DNA of 64,000 nucleotides from contig JAZHRO010000002.1 of assembly GCA_037157565.1 (NCBI GenBank), positions 33,686,501-33,750,500 on the forward strand, given 5' to 3'. The notes under the pieces were generated by a model. That model saw nothing but the letters and a program-made list of their open reading frames with translations, had not been told where the DNA came from and made no database searches. Below are positions 31,733 through 42,857 of the stretch, one piece after another. Source of the stretch: Thalassia testudinum. Taxonomy: Eukaryota > Streptophyta > Magnoliopsida > Alismatales > Hydrocharitaceae. Made by a program: the position numbers and the translations under genes. Within the stretch, counting starts at the first letter, position 1; each line of letters starts with the position of its first letter.

Positions 31733-33001
31733 TAGGAAAGTGCAAAAACTTGTAAGAAAAGGTTTCAAGCAAAAAAAAAAAAAAAAAAAAAAATTCACAT
31801 ATGCCAAAAATACCATAAAAATTAAAAAAAAAATTTTTCGAAAAAGAATAAGAGGAAAAGAGGAGAAGGAAAATTTTGTGAAGGAGAAAAGAAACAAAAT
31901 GAAAAAGGAGCACAAAATTATAAGAAAAGTTGATAGTCATTAGTAAGGAACTAAGGAATTAACCTAAGTTCTAGACCTCATTCAAGAAAATAACTGAAAA
32001 GTGCACAATGAGATTAGTAAGAATGCAAACCTTAGGCATTCTTGAATAGACTCTTAGTACTCATTAAGATCTGGACACTCCTCAAGAGGTTGAGGATAAT
32101 GAAAAGCTGAAGTATTAGGTCTAAGGCTTAGGGAGTATTCGGCCTCGTTAACTAATTTTTGGTTTACGGGACTCAGTAACCTAAGCACCCTAATCTCACA
32201 CACAGCCTGGTTCAGTAAGCATAAAAATCAGAATCACGCAGAAGCGTCGCAAAAATCTGAAAAGAACACCTAGAATAGGAATGGCCGATCAACACAAGTT
32301 GATTTGGACGAGTTCCCAGCGCGGAGAGGCGGGAAATCCCCTCGAAGATGCGTAACAAAATGTCATCTCCTCGGTGCTTGTCTCTTAGGATATTTACATA
32401 TCCTACGGGGGGCATGTAAGCACTCTGCTGGTTCAGATTCCATGGATGGCATTATCTCGAAATGTCAATTGCCAGGGTCTGGATTCGGCCACGGAATACC
32501 ATGGATGGGATTATCTCGAAATCTCAATAGCCAGGGTTCCGGGGGTTGCCATGGGCGGTGCTATCTCGAAGCATCGATCGCCAGGAACCCTTGAGGATTG
32601 ATGATGGGAGCAAGGAATCTGATACAGACCGTGTTGAAAAGCCAATCCTAGACTAGAACTAAAAAGAAAAAGAGAGAGAAAACTCTCCAAACAGAAAAAA
32701 CTTTCTATCTCTCTCTCTTACAAAACGCACTGCGAACTGAGCCAGGGCTAAAATCATTTCAAGCACGGGTGCTTTAACCACGAAGTCCAGCAAACCTTAG
32801 GTTAGTTCTTGTGGGCCTTAAAAACCTTTGCTAAAAGACTGAGGCTAAGGCTAGACAGATTTGGATCTTGATTGGTACTAGAGTATCTTTTAGGCCTATG
32901 GTCAGCATTCTAACCTAATCTATGCTCAAATAAAGAAAAGCACTTATCTAAAACCATTGAAAACTTCATGGTCTAGAACAAGGGTTGAAACCTTAAGTTT
33001 T
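31733..33001 (+). other. 3' untranslated region of element E
   Basis: It begins with an A-rich tract (about 31770-31925, including a run of more than 20 A) and holds three tandem conserved units (32440-32590). No gene is seen. Confidence 0.65.
32440..32590 (+). repeat. Three imperfect tandem units in the E 3' region
   Basis: Units start near 32440, 32499 and 32549. Each reads CCATGG(A/G)(T/C)GG..(T/C)TATCTCGAA, then a CAAT- or CGAT-containing stretch, then GCCAGG. Element F has three matching units on the minus strand (about 52259-52409). C and G have a single related unit. Confidence 0.8.
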
Positions 33002-33039
33002 TTTTGCTAAGGGACTAGCAAAAGCTAGGCATGGGGGTA
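33002..33039 (+). promoter_or_regulatory. Terminal polypurine tract and hairpin, element E
   Basis: TTTTGCTA-AGGGAC-TAGCAAAA, followed by GGCATGGGGGTA abutting the 3' LTR. Confidence 0.8.
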
Positions 33040-35790
33040 TGATGAGAACCTCATCATGAGCCATAACTAGCTCATTTTGACCCAATACAAAGGATAAAAG
33101 CTCCTATATATCTCAAGGAAAGGCTTAACTCAGAGAATTCTGAGTTTGAGAAGAAAACCAGTCATAAGGGGTAAAAGTGCAATTTTACCAGTATAATCTG
33201 CATACAGGGTAATTCTGGGCCCAAACACAGGTCAAAACAGCTTAATAAGAATAAAAGTGGGATGAGATGATCTAGCAAGGGCTACAGCACTTCCAAGGAA
33301 CCAAATGATAATCTGTAACCCTAAAACAACCCACTTCAATTCACAAGGTTCGAGGCAAAGTAAAAATAGAATAAACCCTCTAAAATTCATAGAAAAATAA
33401 TCTCTAGGGTTTAGAACCTTCAATTTGGCCTTTAGAACCCATTTTGACCTACATTGAGAACCATGCCCAATTAATAACTTAATTTGGGTTTTTGCGCAAA
33501 TTGACCGGTCAAACAAGGTTTAATATGAAAATAAAATTCACCATCAGATTCCTTAGGTCCTAATTAGTCATATATAAAAACTTGAGCCTAAGAAGAAATC
33601 TCCTTGACCGAATTTACACTTTGGTCCTCATATATTTACTCTTTGGCCCTCAACTTTTGAACCCTCGCATTTAGGCCCCTAACTCTCCTTCGTTCTTTGC
33701 AAACAGGTCCCTCCTGCAAAACCCTGCCAGCACCATGCTCCGGCGACCTTGCGCGGAGCATGGCGCCGCGCAGGGTGAGGTGGAGGACCTGGCAAGTGTA
33801 CCGGGGGTGCCCTGCGTCGTCAGCCGTCGCAGGAGCACCCCCATGGTCACTGTAGCCCCCCATACCGGCCGTGCGAACGCACGGACGGTATGGGTTCGAA
33901 TTCCGACCATGCTCCGGCGAGGGAGACACGTCGTCTCCCTCCGCCTCTCTCCCTGCTTCAACCCTATAAATACCCCCCGCCGCTCCACCGACCAAAGCAG
34001 CCTGGATCTGACGGAGAAAACCCCCAATTTTCCTCTCTTCTTCCTCCGGCAGACGCTCACCAGCTCCGGCGACTTCCTCCCCCTCCACCTCTTCGCTCTG
34101 CCGCACTACCAGCAGCAGAGACCTCCTCCCCTGCTCTTCCCGCGCCACGCCGCACCCAGCTGGCGCCTCTCCAGCCTTCTGCTCGCCGCCGCCCCTCTCC
34201 CTGAGCATCGTCTTCTCCGGCGACAGTCGATACGACTGTCGCCCTGTTCCTCCCCCTTCGTCCCTGCAGTTAAGTTAGACTTACTCCCCTTCTTCTCCTC
34301 TTTCTTTCCCCGCTTTCGATTTAATCAATTAAGCCCTCTACCGACCCTGTTCACCCTCATCCTCTCCGCCTCCGACCACCCTCCGGCGAGCCGCTCCCAT
34401 CACCTCAGCGACCCACACGGCTCGCCGACCACCGCAGAACTTCCGCCTCCTCACCCTGATCCTCTTCCGCCCCTCCACTTCCCACCAAACACCCTCTGCA
34501 GACCCACCGAACACACCCACTCCCTCGCTCACAGTCTGACCTAGGACGACCTAACAGCTCCATCTCGCCCCCTGCAGACCCCCTGACCACCTTCGCCGTG
34601 CCACGGCGAAGGTCCCCCGCCTGTCTGATTTGGCCGAGAGGCCGTGCCATTGGTTTCAGGTTCCAGGCCTTGACCGCCATTGGCGAGGAAGCTCGAAGCC
34701 TGCTCGAGGTTGCTCCAAGCCGAGACATCCCAGATTGAATAGCCACGGCCAGCGCGGAAGAGTCTCACGCACACACCCTGGCCCTCGATTGGAGCTGTAC
34801 GCCTCAACAGTCGATGCAATTGGGAGCACCATCCCTGCTGCAGGCGTGAGAGAAACGGGTGCGCGGATAGTCCCACCTCGGAACCTTCTGAAGCCACGCA
34901 CCCACATAAATTGAAAAACTGCCACCATCTGTTTGCCTCAGTTACCACGGGGTGAGGTCCCTCTCACCCGACCCGACCCGACTCGGCCTCGTCCGTGACC
35001 ACGCTCCGCGGACCTGGCCCGACCCGATTAGACTGACCTGCACTCCTCGCCCACCACGCACGCCGGTGGGCCTGGACCCGGGCCTGACCCGAACCCGATT
35101 ACCCGATAGCGCTCTGGGAGAGCTTCCGAAGAGTGATTTCAGAGAGAGAGATACGCGGGGGAGGGGGGTAGCATAGGTTTTTGCCTCTTGACGAATGAGC
35201 TCTGAAGTGTGCAGGCCAAAGAAGAAGAAGCAGACCCGCTGAAGAAGAAGGAGCTGCTGCACTGTAGCGAAGGCATTGTTAAGTCGTCTCAGCACCGGGG
35301 CAGACGACGGAAGGTCAGCAGCCAAAGAAGAAGAAGACCCGCTGAAGAAGAAGGAAGAGCAACGGCCATCGCCAAAGAAGAAAAAGAGAGGTCAAGGCAG
35401 GTGAAGACAAAGAAGAAGAAGGAATGAAGAGAAGCAAGAAGCAAGAAAAGAAGAAGACGATCTGACGAAAAAAAAGAAAGAAAGGAAACAGGGAAAATCT
35501 GAAGAAAGCAGAAGAAAAAGAAGAAGAAGAAGAAGAAGAAGAAGAACAGGAAGAACCAAAGACAAAGAGGAAGAAAGAAGAAAAGAAGAAGAAGCCAATT
35601 TTTCATCTCTCTCTCTCTCTCTTTATTTTTGTAATAGAACTTGTATACCTCTAGAATACAACTTGCTCCCTGAGTTCGACCTCGGGAACTCTTTTATTTT
35701 TCCGAGTAAAAAATTTTATATGAAAACGTTGGTAACAACCGGCTTTACTACAACGATATAACCGAAACCGGTCGAACCGACGCTTCATCA
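33040..35790 (+). repeat. 3' LTR of element E
   Basis: An apparently identical copy of 24616-27366, same length, with matching inverted repeats, TATA box and GAA block at +8424. Confidence 0.95.
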
Positions 35791-36746
35791 CCCCCACATG
35801 AGGCATCCACAAATTGTTTTAATTGATCTTCTAATCCATGATAGAAGATCTGCACTAACTGCCATTGTGGAATTTCATGGTGGGGACAACTTCTTAGAAG
35901 TTCCTGAAATCTTTCCCAGGCTTCGTGGAGGGGTTCACCAATTTTTTTTTGAAAGGTCATTATGGATCTTCTTAATGCATTCGTTCGACCAATCGGAAAG
36001 ATTTTTTTAAGAAAAGCACTTTTTAATTGGGGCTAGGTGGTAATAGGGCGCCCAACCGTTCTAAACCAATGCGATGCTTTGTCTTTAAGAGAGAGAGGAA
36101 AGAGTCTCATTAACCACACATCTTCCTGCACATTGCGGGAATGAGTGGTTTGAGCGGGGACAGTTAATTCCTCGAGATGACAAAAAGGGTCCTCTCTTGG
36201 AAGACCATGAAAATGCTTGATAAGGTTTAGAATGGCTGGTTTGATTTCGAAATCCCCTTGTGGTATGACCACCCCTGGTCTTTCCTCATAGTTTGAAGGA
36301 TCATAGAAATCCTTAAGAGGAATGACAGGCTGTTGGCGGGGTGGTGGATTTTGTCCTTGATTAGCTAGGTTCGTGACAGTCCTAGCTAGATCTTCTTGAT
36401 TTTTTTGTAGTCGAGCCAAATGGTCGACCATTAATGCAAAGGGATTTGTATTTTGGGTTATAATTGGAGGGCCACCTGGCCCTGCTGGTATTTCTGGTTG
36501 CTCCAAGTTAGGAAGGTGAGGGAGGGTGCAGTCAGCTTGTGGGTCGGCTGACGGGTTAGAAGTGGAAGCAGAATTTTTTTGACGGCTTCCTGGGTTTTCA
36601 ATTTTTTTAGAAGACGAGGGGGAAGAAAATAATGATTTCCTGCTGCGGGGGGCAAAATCGGATGGTCCCTCGAGGTGTGGTTTTTGGGACCGTCGCCCGT
36701 ACAAACCCGCGCCTGGTCGTTTGACACGACCCCTCAGCCTAAGCAC
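35791..36746 (-). pseudogene. gag: Element C gag, N-terminal and capsid part
   Basis: On the minus strand this starts around the conserved LYGRRSQ segment (near 36706), where relatives have MYGRRS; here the Met codon is TTG, so no ATG marks the start. A Ser/Pro-rich region follows, then a helical LARLQKNQEDLARTVTNLA segment, FYDPSNYEERPG and the capsid domain: KHFHGLPREDPFCHLEEL, FPLSLKDKASHWF, then EAWERFQELLRSCPHHEI and QLKQFVDASCGG. An in-frame TAG at 36033-36035 replaces a conserved position after GRPITT. The frame is cut at 35791 by element E and resumes at 24615 in register, once one copy of the duplication is discounted. Confidence 0.9.
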
Positions 36747-38026
36747 CAGATATAGATGACAAAATTGGCATTAACTAAAGAAAACTTAAGACCTAAATAG
36801 CAAGCCTAAGTTGATAAAGCCTTAGGGGTCAAGTTGCTACCAATTTTAATTAGGTCTAGGATGCTATAGTGCACACGAAATGTGGAGGGCGTTTATTGGG
36901 TTGTTGCCCTGTTATTTTGATTTTTTTTTTGTGTGTGTGAAGGAATTGGAGAGTGGCTCCAATGAAAATCAAGTTGTCACACAATTTTCTTGTATTTATG
37001 TCTTTTAGGATTCAATTTAATTAAATGTGTTTTAGGGTTTTTCTCTTTAAATTTTCAAACAAGTTTGAAATCTCACAATCAAAGGAAAGACAAGTTATAT
37101 TGGTGATGGTTAATTTCCTTTAATGTGAGTCTCTAAAAAGAAAGAGAGAAACCCTAAGCCAATTATCCCTAAGATAGAAAATTACTACCAATGAATTGAT
37201 TTTTGGCTTTCTGAATTAAGTAGTGGTCCAAACAAGTCAAACAGCACCACTTCTTTGAATAAAATCGAACAAGGATTCCAGAAAAGATTTTTGTAATATT
37301 TTAGGAATTTGTTTGATAATTGTTTTGAATTTTAATTGTACTGGTGTCAAAGTCCAAAAATGATACCTGTGGGTATTTTGGACTTTTCAGTATTACCACC
37401 GACCTCAGAAAATTTTTATGATTTTATATGATGTGTAAAATTCCACAAGGATTCCAGCAAGCTAAATTTCACAAAAGTTGGATGAGTATAAAAATTCATG
37501 GACAGTAGCAAAGTAGGAAGATTAGAGGGTGTGACCCCTCTGCAGTCCACGAATTATAAAAAATTAAATACAAATCTAATTGTTATGAAATTTGGAATAG
37601 ATGTTCCTAACGTAGTTTGGAATCATTATATGAAATTTTATGATTTTAGGAGGCCTGTGGTGTTAGGAATCAATTTTTCAAGTCCGGACAGAAATCTGGA
37701 CCCGAAAAATAGAACACTAATACTTACAATGGAGTGGTGCTAAAGAAGCATACAAGCAAACAATGGATTTTATAAGGCACCACTCCACTTAATCAAGTTG
37801 TTTGGGATCTTGAAAGCCAAGTTTAATATATTTTTGGTAGTTTTAATTAATTATGTGACTAGAAAAAGGAACCAACCTGAATTTTCGCGGGAAGAAAAGG
37901 ATCTTTGAGCTCTCACTTCCAGATTCCCGCCTTCCCGCTGTAGTTCCTGCACACATAAAAGAAAGAAAGAGAAGGGGATGAGATCCACTTCAAGCAAGAG
38001 AAAATTAGTTAATGCAAAGCCGTGCC
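36747..38026 (-). other. Leader of element C
   Basis: AT-rich untranslated leader between PBS and gag. No gene is recognised. The small plus-strand frame at 37498-37743 has no family signature. Confidence 0.55.
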
Positions 38027-38044
38027 TCCCCGGCAACGGCGCCA
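38027..38044 (-). other. Primer-binding site of element C
   Basis: In element orientation TGGCGCCGTTGCCGGGGA, exact match to the site in E. Confidence 0.88.
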
Positions 38045-38049
38045 AAAAG

Positions 38050-40297
38050 TGATAGCGAAATAAGCGTGATTTGTAAAAGCGGGTTTTTAACATTGTTGTA
38101 ACACGCGAATCTGCTTTCGCTTTTAAATTTATATCCTAGATAGGGGAAGTATCTAGGGTCGTCCAAGGAGTCTAAATGGTTGCAAAATTAATCCTCTTGC
38201 TTACAGATAGATCTCAACTTTCTTTTTGATATTTTTCAGTATGTAATTTTTTTGTTTTGAAAAGACGAGGGCAAAATGCGAATTGTAACGGAAAGTACTA
38301 ACACCTGTAGTTGCTTAACTAAAATTTAAAAGATAGAAATATCTTCTTCCTAAGCTCACTCTAAGCAAGTGGAGGCCTAGAGTAATTAGGAAGAAGAGGT
38401 GAAACAAGTGCTAGAACCAAAAGTAACAACTGCAATAAAAAGCTAAAAGAAGGCAATTTGATTGAGTAGAATGAGTGTTCTTTTCAAGGACAAGTAGAGG
38501 AATGCTTCTACTAGAACTAAACAAATCTAAAAGCAAGAAAAGAAACACAAATCCTCTTGCAAAAATGGTGAAGAAGGGAGTCTTCTTGCTCCAAGCCTAG
38601 CTGCTCCTTGGCTTGAAACGAGGGCCTCCTTCTTCTCCTTCCTTGAGAGCTCCTCCAAGGTGGAAGCTACCACCTTCAATGCTCTCTCCAAGGGGTGGGC
38701 ATGCACCACCCTCAAAAACTCCTCCAAGGTGGTGTGGACCACCTTCAAGATCTCCAAAGATCTTCCTTGCCTGACTTCTCCTTTGGCTGGCGTGACCCAA
38801 GAGAGAGGGGAAGAGGGGAAGGCACCAAGGGGACAGAATATCCCCTTAATCTTCTTCTTCTTCTTCTCTCCTGGACATGGGCTTCTTGGTGGAATATGAG
38901 AGTGAAATTTCTAGCCAAGGATGACTTGAATGGTGGTGGGTAGTAGTCTTTTTATAGGGTAGGATGGGGGGGTTAAGGTGCCCCTTGAAATGGAGGGCTA
39001 GGATGGAAGGATGGAGGTGGTTGGTGATCCTATGGCCAAGGGTGTGTGGCGCCAACTAAAGGGGTGTTAAAGGGGGTGGTTTTGGTGGTGTTGGTGACTT
39101 TTGGTGGTGGAGAGACACCACCATTTTGGTGCCAACATGGGGTCTTCTAGAAGGGGGGTTAGGTGGATGGTGGAGATGGATTCAAGGGGGATTGTGTGGT
39201 GGAGATGAGGGGGAGTTTTGGAGGGAAAAGTGGCGCCATTAAGGGGGTGGTTAGGGGTAGTTTTTGGTGCCACTTTTAGGTGTCTTTTGGAGGTGGTGGG
39301 TAGGTTAGGTTGGTGCCAAGTAGGTTAGCTTATGTGGAGCTTAGGTGGATCTAGTTGGGTGGAGTTGTTAGGTGGGTTTTTGGGGTGGTACAAGCCAAGG
39401 AAGTTGGAGCATAGCTAAGCTAAGCTAAGCTAGCTTAGCTAATGGAGGAGTAGAGGAGAAGGTGTTGGAGTTAGGGTTTGGAGGGACGAGCTGAGGAGGA
39501 GAAGTTTGGAGCTGAAATTGGAGCTGGCTGCTGCTGAAGAGGCTGGCATGGAGCTACTCTAGCTGGCTTAGCTTGCTAGTTCTTTGCTAGCTACTAAGCT
39601 GAGCTAAAGTAAGCTAGCTTCTACCATAATGAGCTGAGGTGAGCTAGGTCTGGTGCTCCCAGGGAGAATCAAGCTGGTTGAGGCAGCTAAGGTAGCTTAG
39701 CTCAACTGAGTTGAGCTAAGCTAAGTCCCCGGGAGCTGGACTTGAGCTTCCTGAGCTAGGATGAGTTCTTCATCAGCTGGCTGGAGTTGAGTTGAGCTGG
39801 ATGTAGCTGGATCTGAGCTGGGGTGAACTCCTGTCAACTCAGTTGAGCTAGCTAGAGCTCCCTGTGGACTAGTGGGAGCTGAGATGAGCTAGACTCAGCT
39901 AAGTTGAGCTGGATCTGAGCTGTCTTGAGCTAGGGTGAGCTAAGATGAACTCTCTTGAGCTACCATTCAGCTAGGATTAGCTGAATGGAGCTGGGACGAG
40001 CTATCCTTAGTTCAAGTGAGCTAGGTTCCAGCTTTGGTGAGCTGGATCGGGCTGAGTTCCAACTAGTCTGGGCTTCTCTTTCACCATTTGCCTTCTTGAG
40101 TGCTAGGGTTTTTAGGATCTGTATATCTGTACATCCCTAACACTCACAAAAACATATTAAAAAGACAAATAAAAAATGCAATGCATGCCTAACCTAATTT
40201 ATGCCTAAATGCAGCCGAAAAACCCGTTTACGGAGTAAAATCCTAAGAGCTAGGTTTGTTTTAATGCATAAGAATGATGATAAACTGGCGTTTATCA
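38050..40297 (-). repeat. 5' LTR of element C
   Basis: 2248 bp, homologous to 16140-18377. The TATA box is at 38948-38959 (minus strand) and the AGCT-rich block at about 39405-40080. The outer end GCGTTTATCA meets the A 3' LTR at 40298. Confidence 0.93.
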
Positions 40298-41050
40298 GAT
40301 GGCTGACGATTAGGCGCTGAAAAGAGGCAAGCAGGCACATGAAGAAAAGAAGAGAACATGCGTGGGAGTAGCTGGAGTGTCCAATCCTGATCCGACGCAC
40401 TAAAACGTGCTACATGTCGAGCCAAGATTGAATCCGCGCATAGAGGGTGTGTTGGAGGTTATTTTGAGGTCAGATCTGATCCGTTGATCTCCCGATCGAC
40501 GGATCTGATTGCCCAGGACTTGTTACATGAGATTAAAGGCTAAAATGCCCACTTTGGCCCTCATCAAAGCTATAAAAGAAGGCCCAGGGTCCCCCAGTTG
40601 AAGGTATCTCTAGATACAACTCTTCCACCTTCTCTGCAACTCTCCGTCCCTCTGCAATTCCACTCCGACCTTCATCTCGGCGCTCTGGATCTGAGGTGCT
40701 GCCGCACCTTACACAAGTATCCTACAAGTGTCATTGTCTCTCTGCCACTTTCTATCTCTCTCTCTATCTCTCTCTCTATCTATCTATCTATTTGTTTCTA
40801 GTAGAATTCTCTATTGTGAAAACTCTATTTTAATGGCAATAAAATTTTGATCTTCTGAATGCATATATCTGATTCCTATACATATATACATATATAAATA
40901 TCTATTTAGAACAAGTTCTATTGAAACGTTTCTGTATAAATTGTGATTGCCTCCCTACGAACTACCAGTTTTATAAATTTATTTGTCGACGTGTTTTCGC
41001 GCTATACTACAACGAAATTATCTTTTAAAATGTGAATTACATGATGAACA
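40298..41050 (+). repeat. 3' LTR of element A, right part
   Basis: It continues the LTR cut at 16139 and aligns with about 6134-6900. The TATA box is at 40570-40578. It ends TGATGAACA before the duplication gatgt (41051-41055). Confidence 0.88.
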
Positions 41051-41510
41051 GATGTCCATCTAAAAAAGTTTGAATTCCATATGGGCGGAAAAGGCTAGCA
41101 GCATTCTAATGGATTCTAGGTGACCTATAGGCGCATATGATTCATCAAAATCTATTTCTTCTTCTTGGTTATTCCCTTGGGCCACAAGTCTAGCTTTATT
41201 TCTTACTACTTCTCCTAATTCATTAAGTTTATTCCTAAAGACCCATTTGGTTCCTATTATGGTCTGAGAGTCTAGTTTTGGAACAAGCTCCCATACTTGA
41301 TTTCTTTTGAATTAAGACAGCTCATCTTCCATTGCAAAAATCCAACAATTGTCAAAAATGGCTTTCTTAACATTTTTAGGTTCTAACTGAGAAACAAAGG
41401 CTGTGAAAGCTAAGGTGTTGATGGAAGATCTGGTCAGTACTCCTTTGGATAGTTCTCCTACCACCAATTTCTTTCGATGATCCTTTATGTAGGATATATC
41501 TTTGGGTAGT
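41051..41510 (-). pseudogene. Ty1/copia pol fragment: integrase-RT linker and RT N-terminus
   Basis: On the minus strand it encodes NQVWELVPKLDSQTIIGTKW, VFRNKLNELGEVVRNKARLV, AQG, then DFDESYAPIGHLESIRMLLA and HMEFKLF-stop-MDI, the standard start of copia RT. It joins to KSTFLNGF at 5256 across element A. At 41510 it is cut by element F (left duplication gtagt, 41506-41510); the rest must lie right of the window. It has stops and small disruptions. Confidence 0.92.
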
Positions 41511-42857
41511 TGTTCATCACGCTGAATCGGGTTTTAAAAGTATTGCATTGTAGTACAGCCCAAAAAGCATTCAAAATAGATATAATTTTATTACTCGAAA
41601 AGATTTTCGAGGTCAAACACAGGGACCAAATTGGTATTTAGAAATCAAGATCACAATTTATACTAAAAGAAATTGCAATAATAGCAGTATCAGAGTGCAA
41701 AAATATGGGAGTAAAATGGTGATGTAGATCACCAAGTAATCCTACAATATCACCAAATGATTCAATGTAAAAATATGCAATATGGCTAAAATCTATTGTC
41801 TAATTCTTTAATCAGATGACTTGTATGTCTGATTGCTTTTCTCTTTCTCTGCCTTTGTCTTCTCCTTCCTTCTTCTTCTTTCTTTGGCTTTCTGCCTAAA
41901 TTCCGATCCTTCTCCTTCTCTTCTCTGTCTCTCTCTGCCTTTGCTTCTTCTTCTTCTTTCTTCTGCCTTGGCCTTGAGCTGTGCTGGTCTTCTCTTTTTC
42001 TTCCTTCTCTTTCTCTTCTTTGCCTTTCCTTAAACCCTACAGTGCTAGCCTTCTCTCCTTCTTTTTTAGCTTCTTCCTTCTGCCCTACTCTTTCTCTGAA
42101 TTTTCACTAAGTGTCAAAAGTAAACTCCTCAAAGCAAAACCCCCCTTCTCCTGCATAGCTCACTTATCTCTTTCTCACTTTTCTATTTCAGAGCCGCTCT
42201 CCCAGAGCCTTTAACCAGTCAGATAATCGGACCTAACGGAGACCTAGGTCCAGGCTCACCAGCATGTATGCTGAGCAAGGAGTGAATAGGTTGGGTAATC
42301 GGGTCGTGGCCAGGTCCGCAGGTTATATCACGGACGAGTCCATGAGAAGGGGGAGGAGGACCTCACCCTCAGTGTTGGAGGTGAAGAGTTTCTAACACTT
42401 TTTCCTTTTATGCGCACGCGAGTGCTTTTCCACTTTCGAGGTGGGACTAAATGTCCCACCTCCCTTTATGCATCTGCTGCAGAGTGTGCTTGGCCAAATT
42501 GAAGGGCTGCAGCTACTTGAGTCTTCATGCAAGGGCTTGGACGCATGTGCGAGAGGATTCCGCACAGCCTGGGGTGATCTCCTGGAGTAGAGCGAAGCCT
42601 AGAGCGGCTCGAACCTTGCTTCAAGCTCAACAACAATGACGGAAGGCATCCTGAACTTGAAATCAATAGCACGGCCTCGCAGCCATGTCAAAATGTTCAG
42701 AAGGGATCGCCGGAGCACGGCAAAGATGTTGGGGTGGTTGGCGTGGCATGGGGGTGCCTATGCGAGTGTGCGTAGGGCTTACTATGGGCATGTGAGTGGG
42801 TGTGTTTGGTGGGGTGCTTGGGTGATTGATGGAGAGATTGGAGTGAGGGGATGTGAT
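41511..42857 (-). repeat. 3' LTR of element F, outer part
   Basis: Its minus-strand reading aligns with the second half of the E LTR: a GCCGTGCTCCGGCGA region, GAGGCCGTGC.ATTG.TTTCA, the GACC.GGCC.CGACCCGATTACCC block and the GAA block. It is interrupted at 42857 by element D and resumes at 50461. It ends TGATGAACA in element orientation. Confidence 0.88.

Larger units (their letters stand above)
24616..35790 (+). mobile_element. Element E: very young LTR retrotransposon, pol intact, gag-protease deleted
   Basis: The LTRs at 24616-27366 and 33040-35790 are both 2751 bp, exactly 8424 bp apart, and show no difference in any stretch or reading frame I compared. A duplication ccccc (24611-24615 and 35791-35795) lies in C gag; removing the element with one copy rejoins the C frame. 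The internal region is 5673 bp. It has an intact tRNA-Asp-type PBS, the N-terminus of gag, an uninterrupted pol frame, the post-coding stem-loop, both polypurine tracts and three tandem units in the 3' region. Most of gag and all of protease are missing. Confidence 0.96.
16140..40297 (-). mobile_element. Element C: Athila-like LTR retrotransposon with gag-pro-pol, split by E
   Basis: It lies on the minus strand. The 5' LTR is 38050-40297, the PBS is 38027-38044, the gag-pro-pol frame runs leftwards from about 36750 to 19816, the PPT is at 18378-18388 and the 3' LTR is 16140-18377. The target duplication gacgg/gatgg lies inside the A 3' LTR. Without element E the element is about 13 kb. In a sample of about 320 bp the LTRs differ at roughly 4% of positions. 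The polyprotein frame is nearly complete, with two premature stops and the E insertion. No env-like ORF is found after pol. Confidence 0.93.
5262..41050 (+). mobile_element. Element A: Athila-like gag-protease-only LTR retrotransposon, interrupted
   Basis: The 5' LTR is 5262-6900 and the 3' LTR is 15219-16139 plus 40298-41050, split by element C. The flanking duplication is aatgt (5257-5261) and gatgt (41051-41055), one mismatch. The internal region without nested elements is about 6.7 kb. It holds a decayed PBS, degenerate gag, a protease frame and a short extra ORF, but no reverse transcriptase, RNase H or integrase, so the element was non-autonomous or lost pol. In a hand-counted sample of about 340 bp the two LTRs differ at roughly 13% of positions, many of them C/T or G/A changes, so the insertion is old. 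Confidence 0.9.

Noticed and set aside
37498..37743. An 81-codon plus frame in the element C leader
   Set aside because: It is antisense to the leader and has no recognisable motif; the length is unremarkable.
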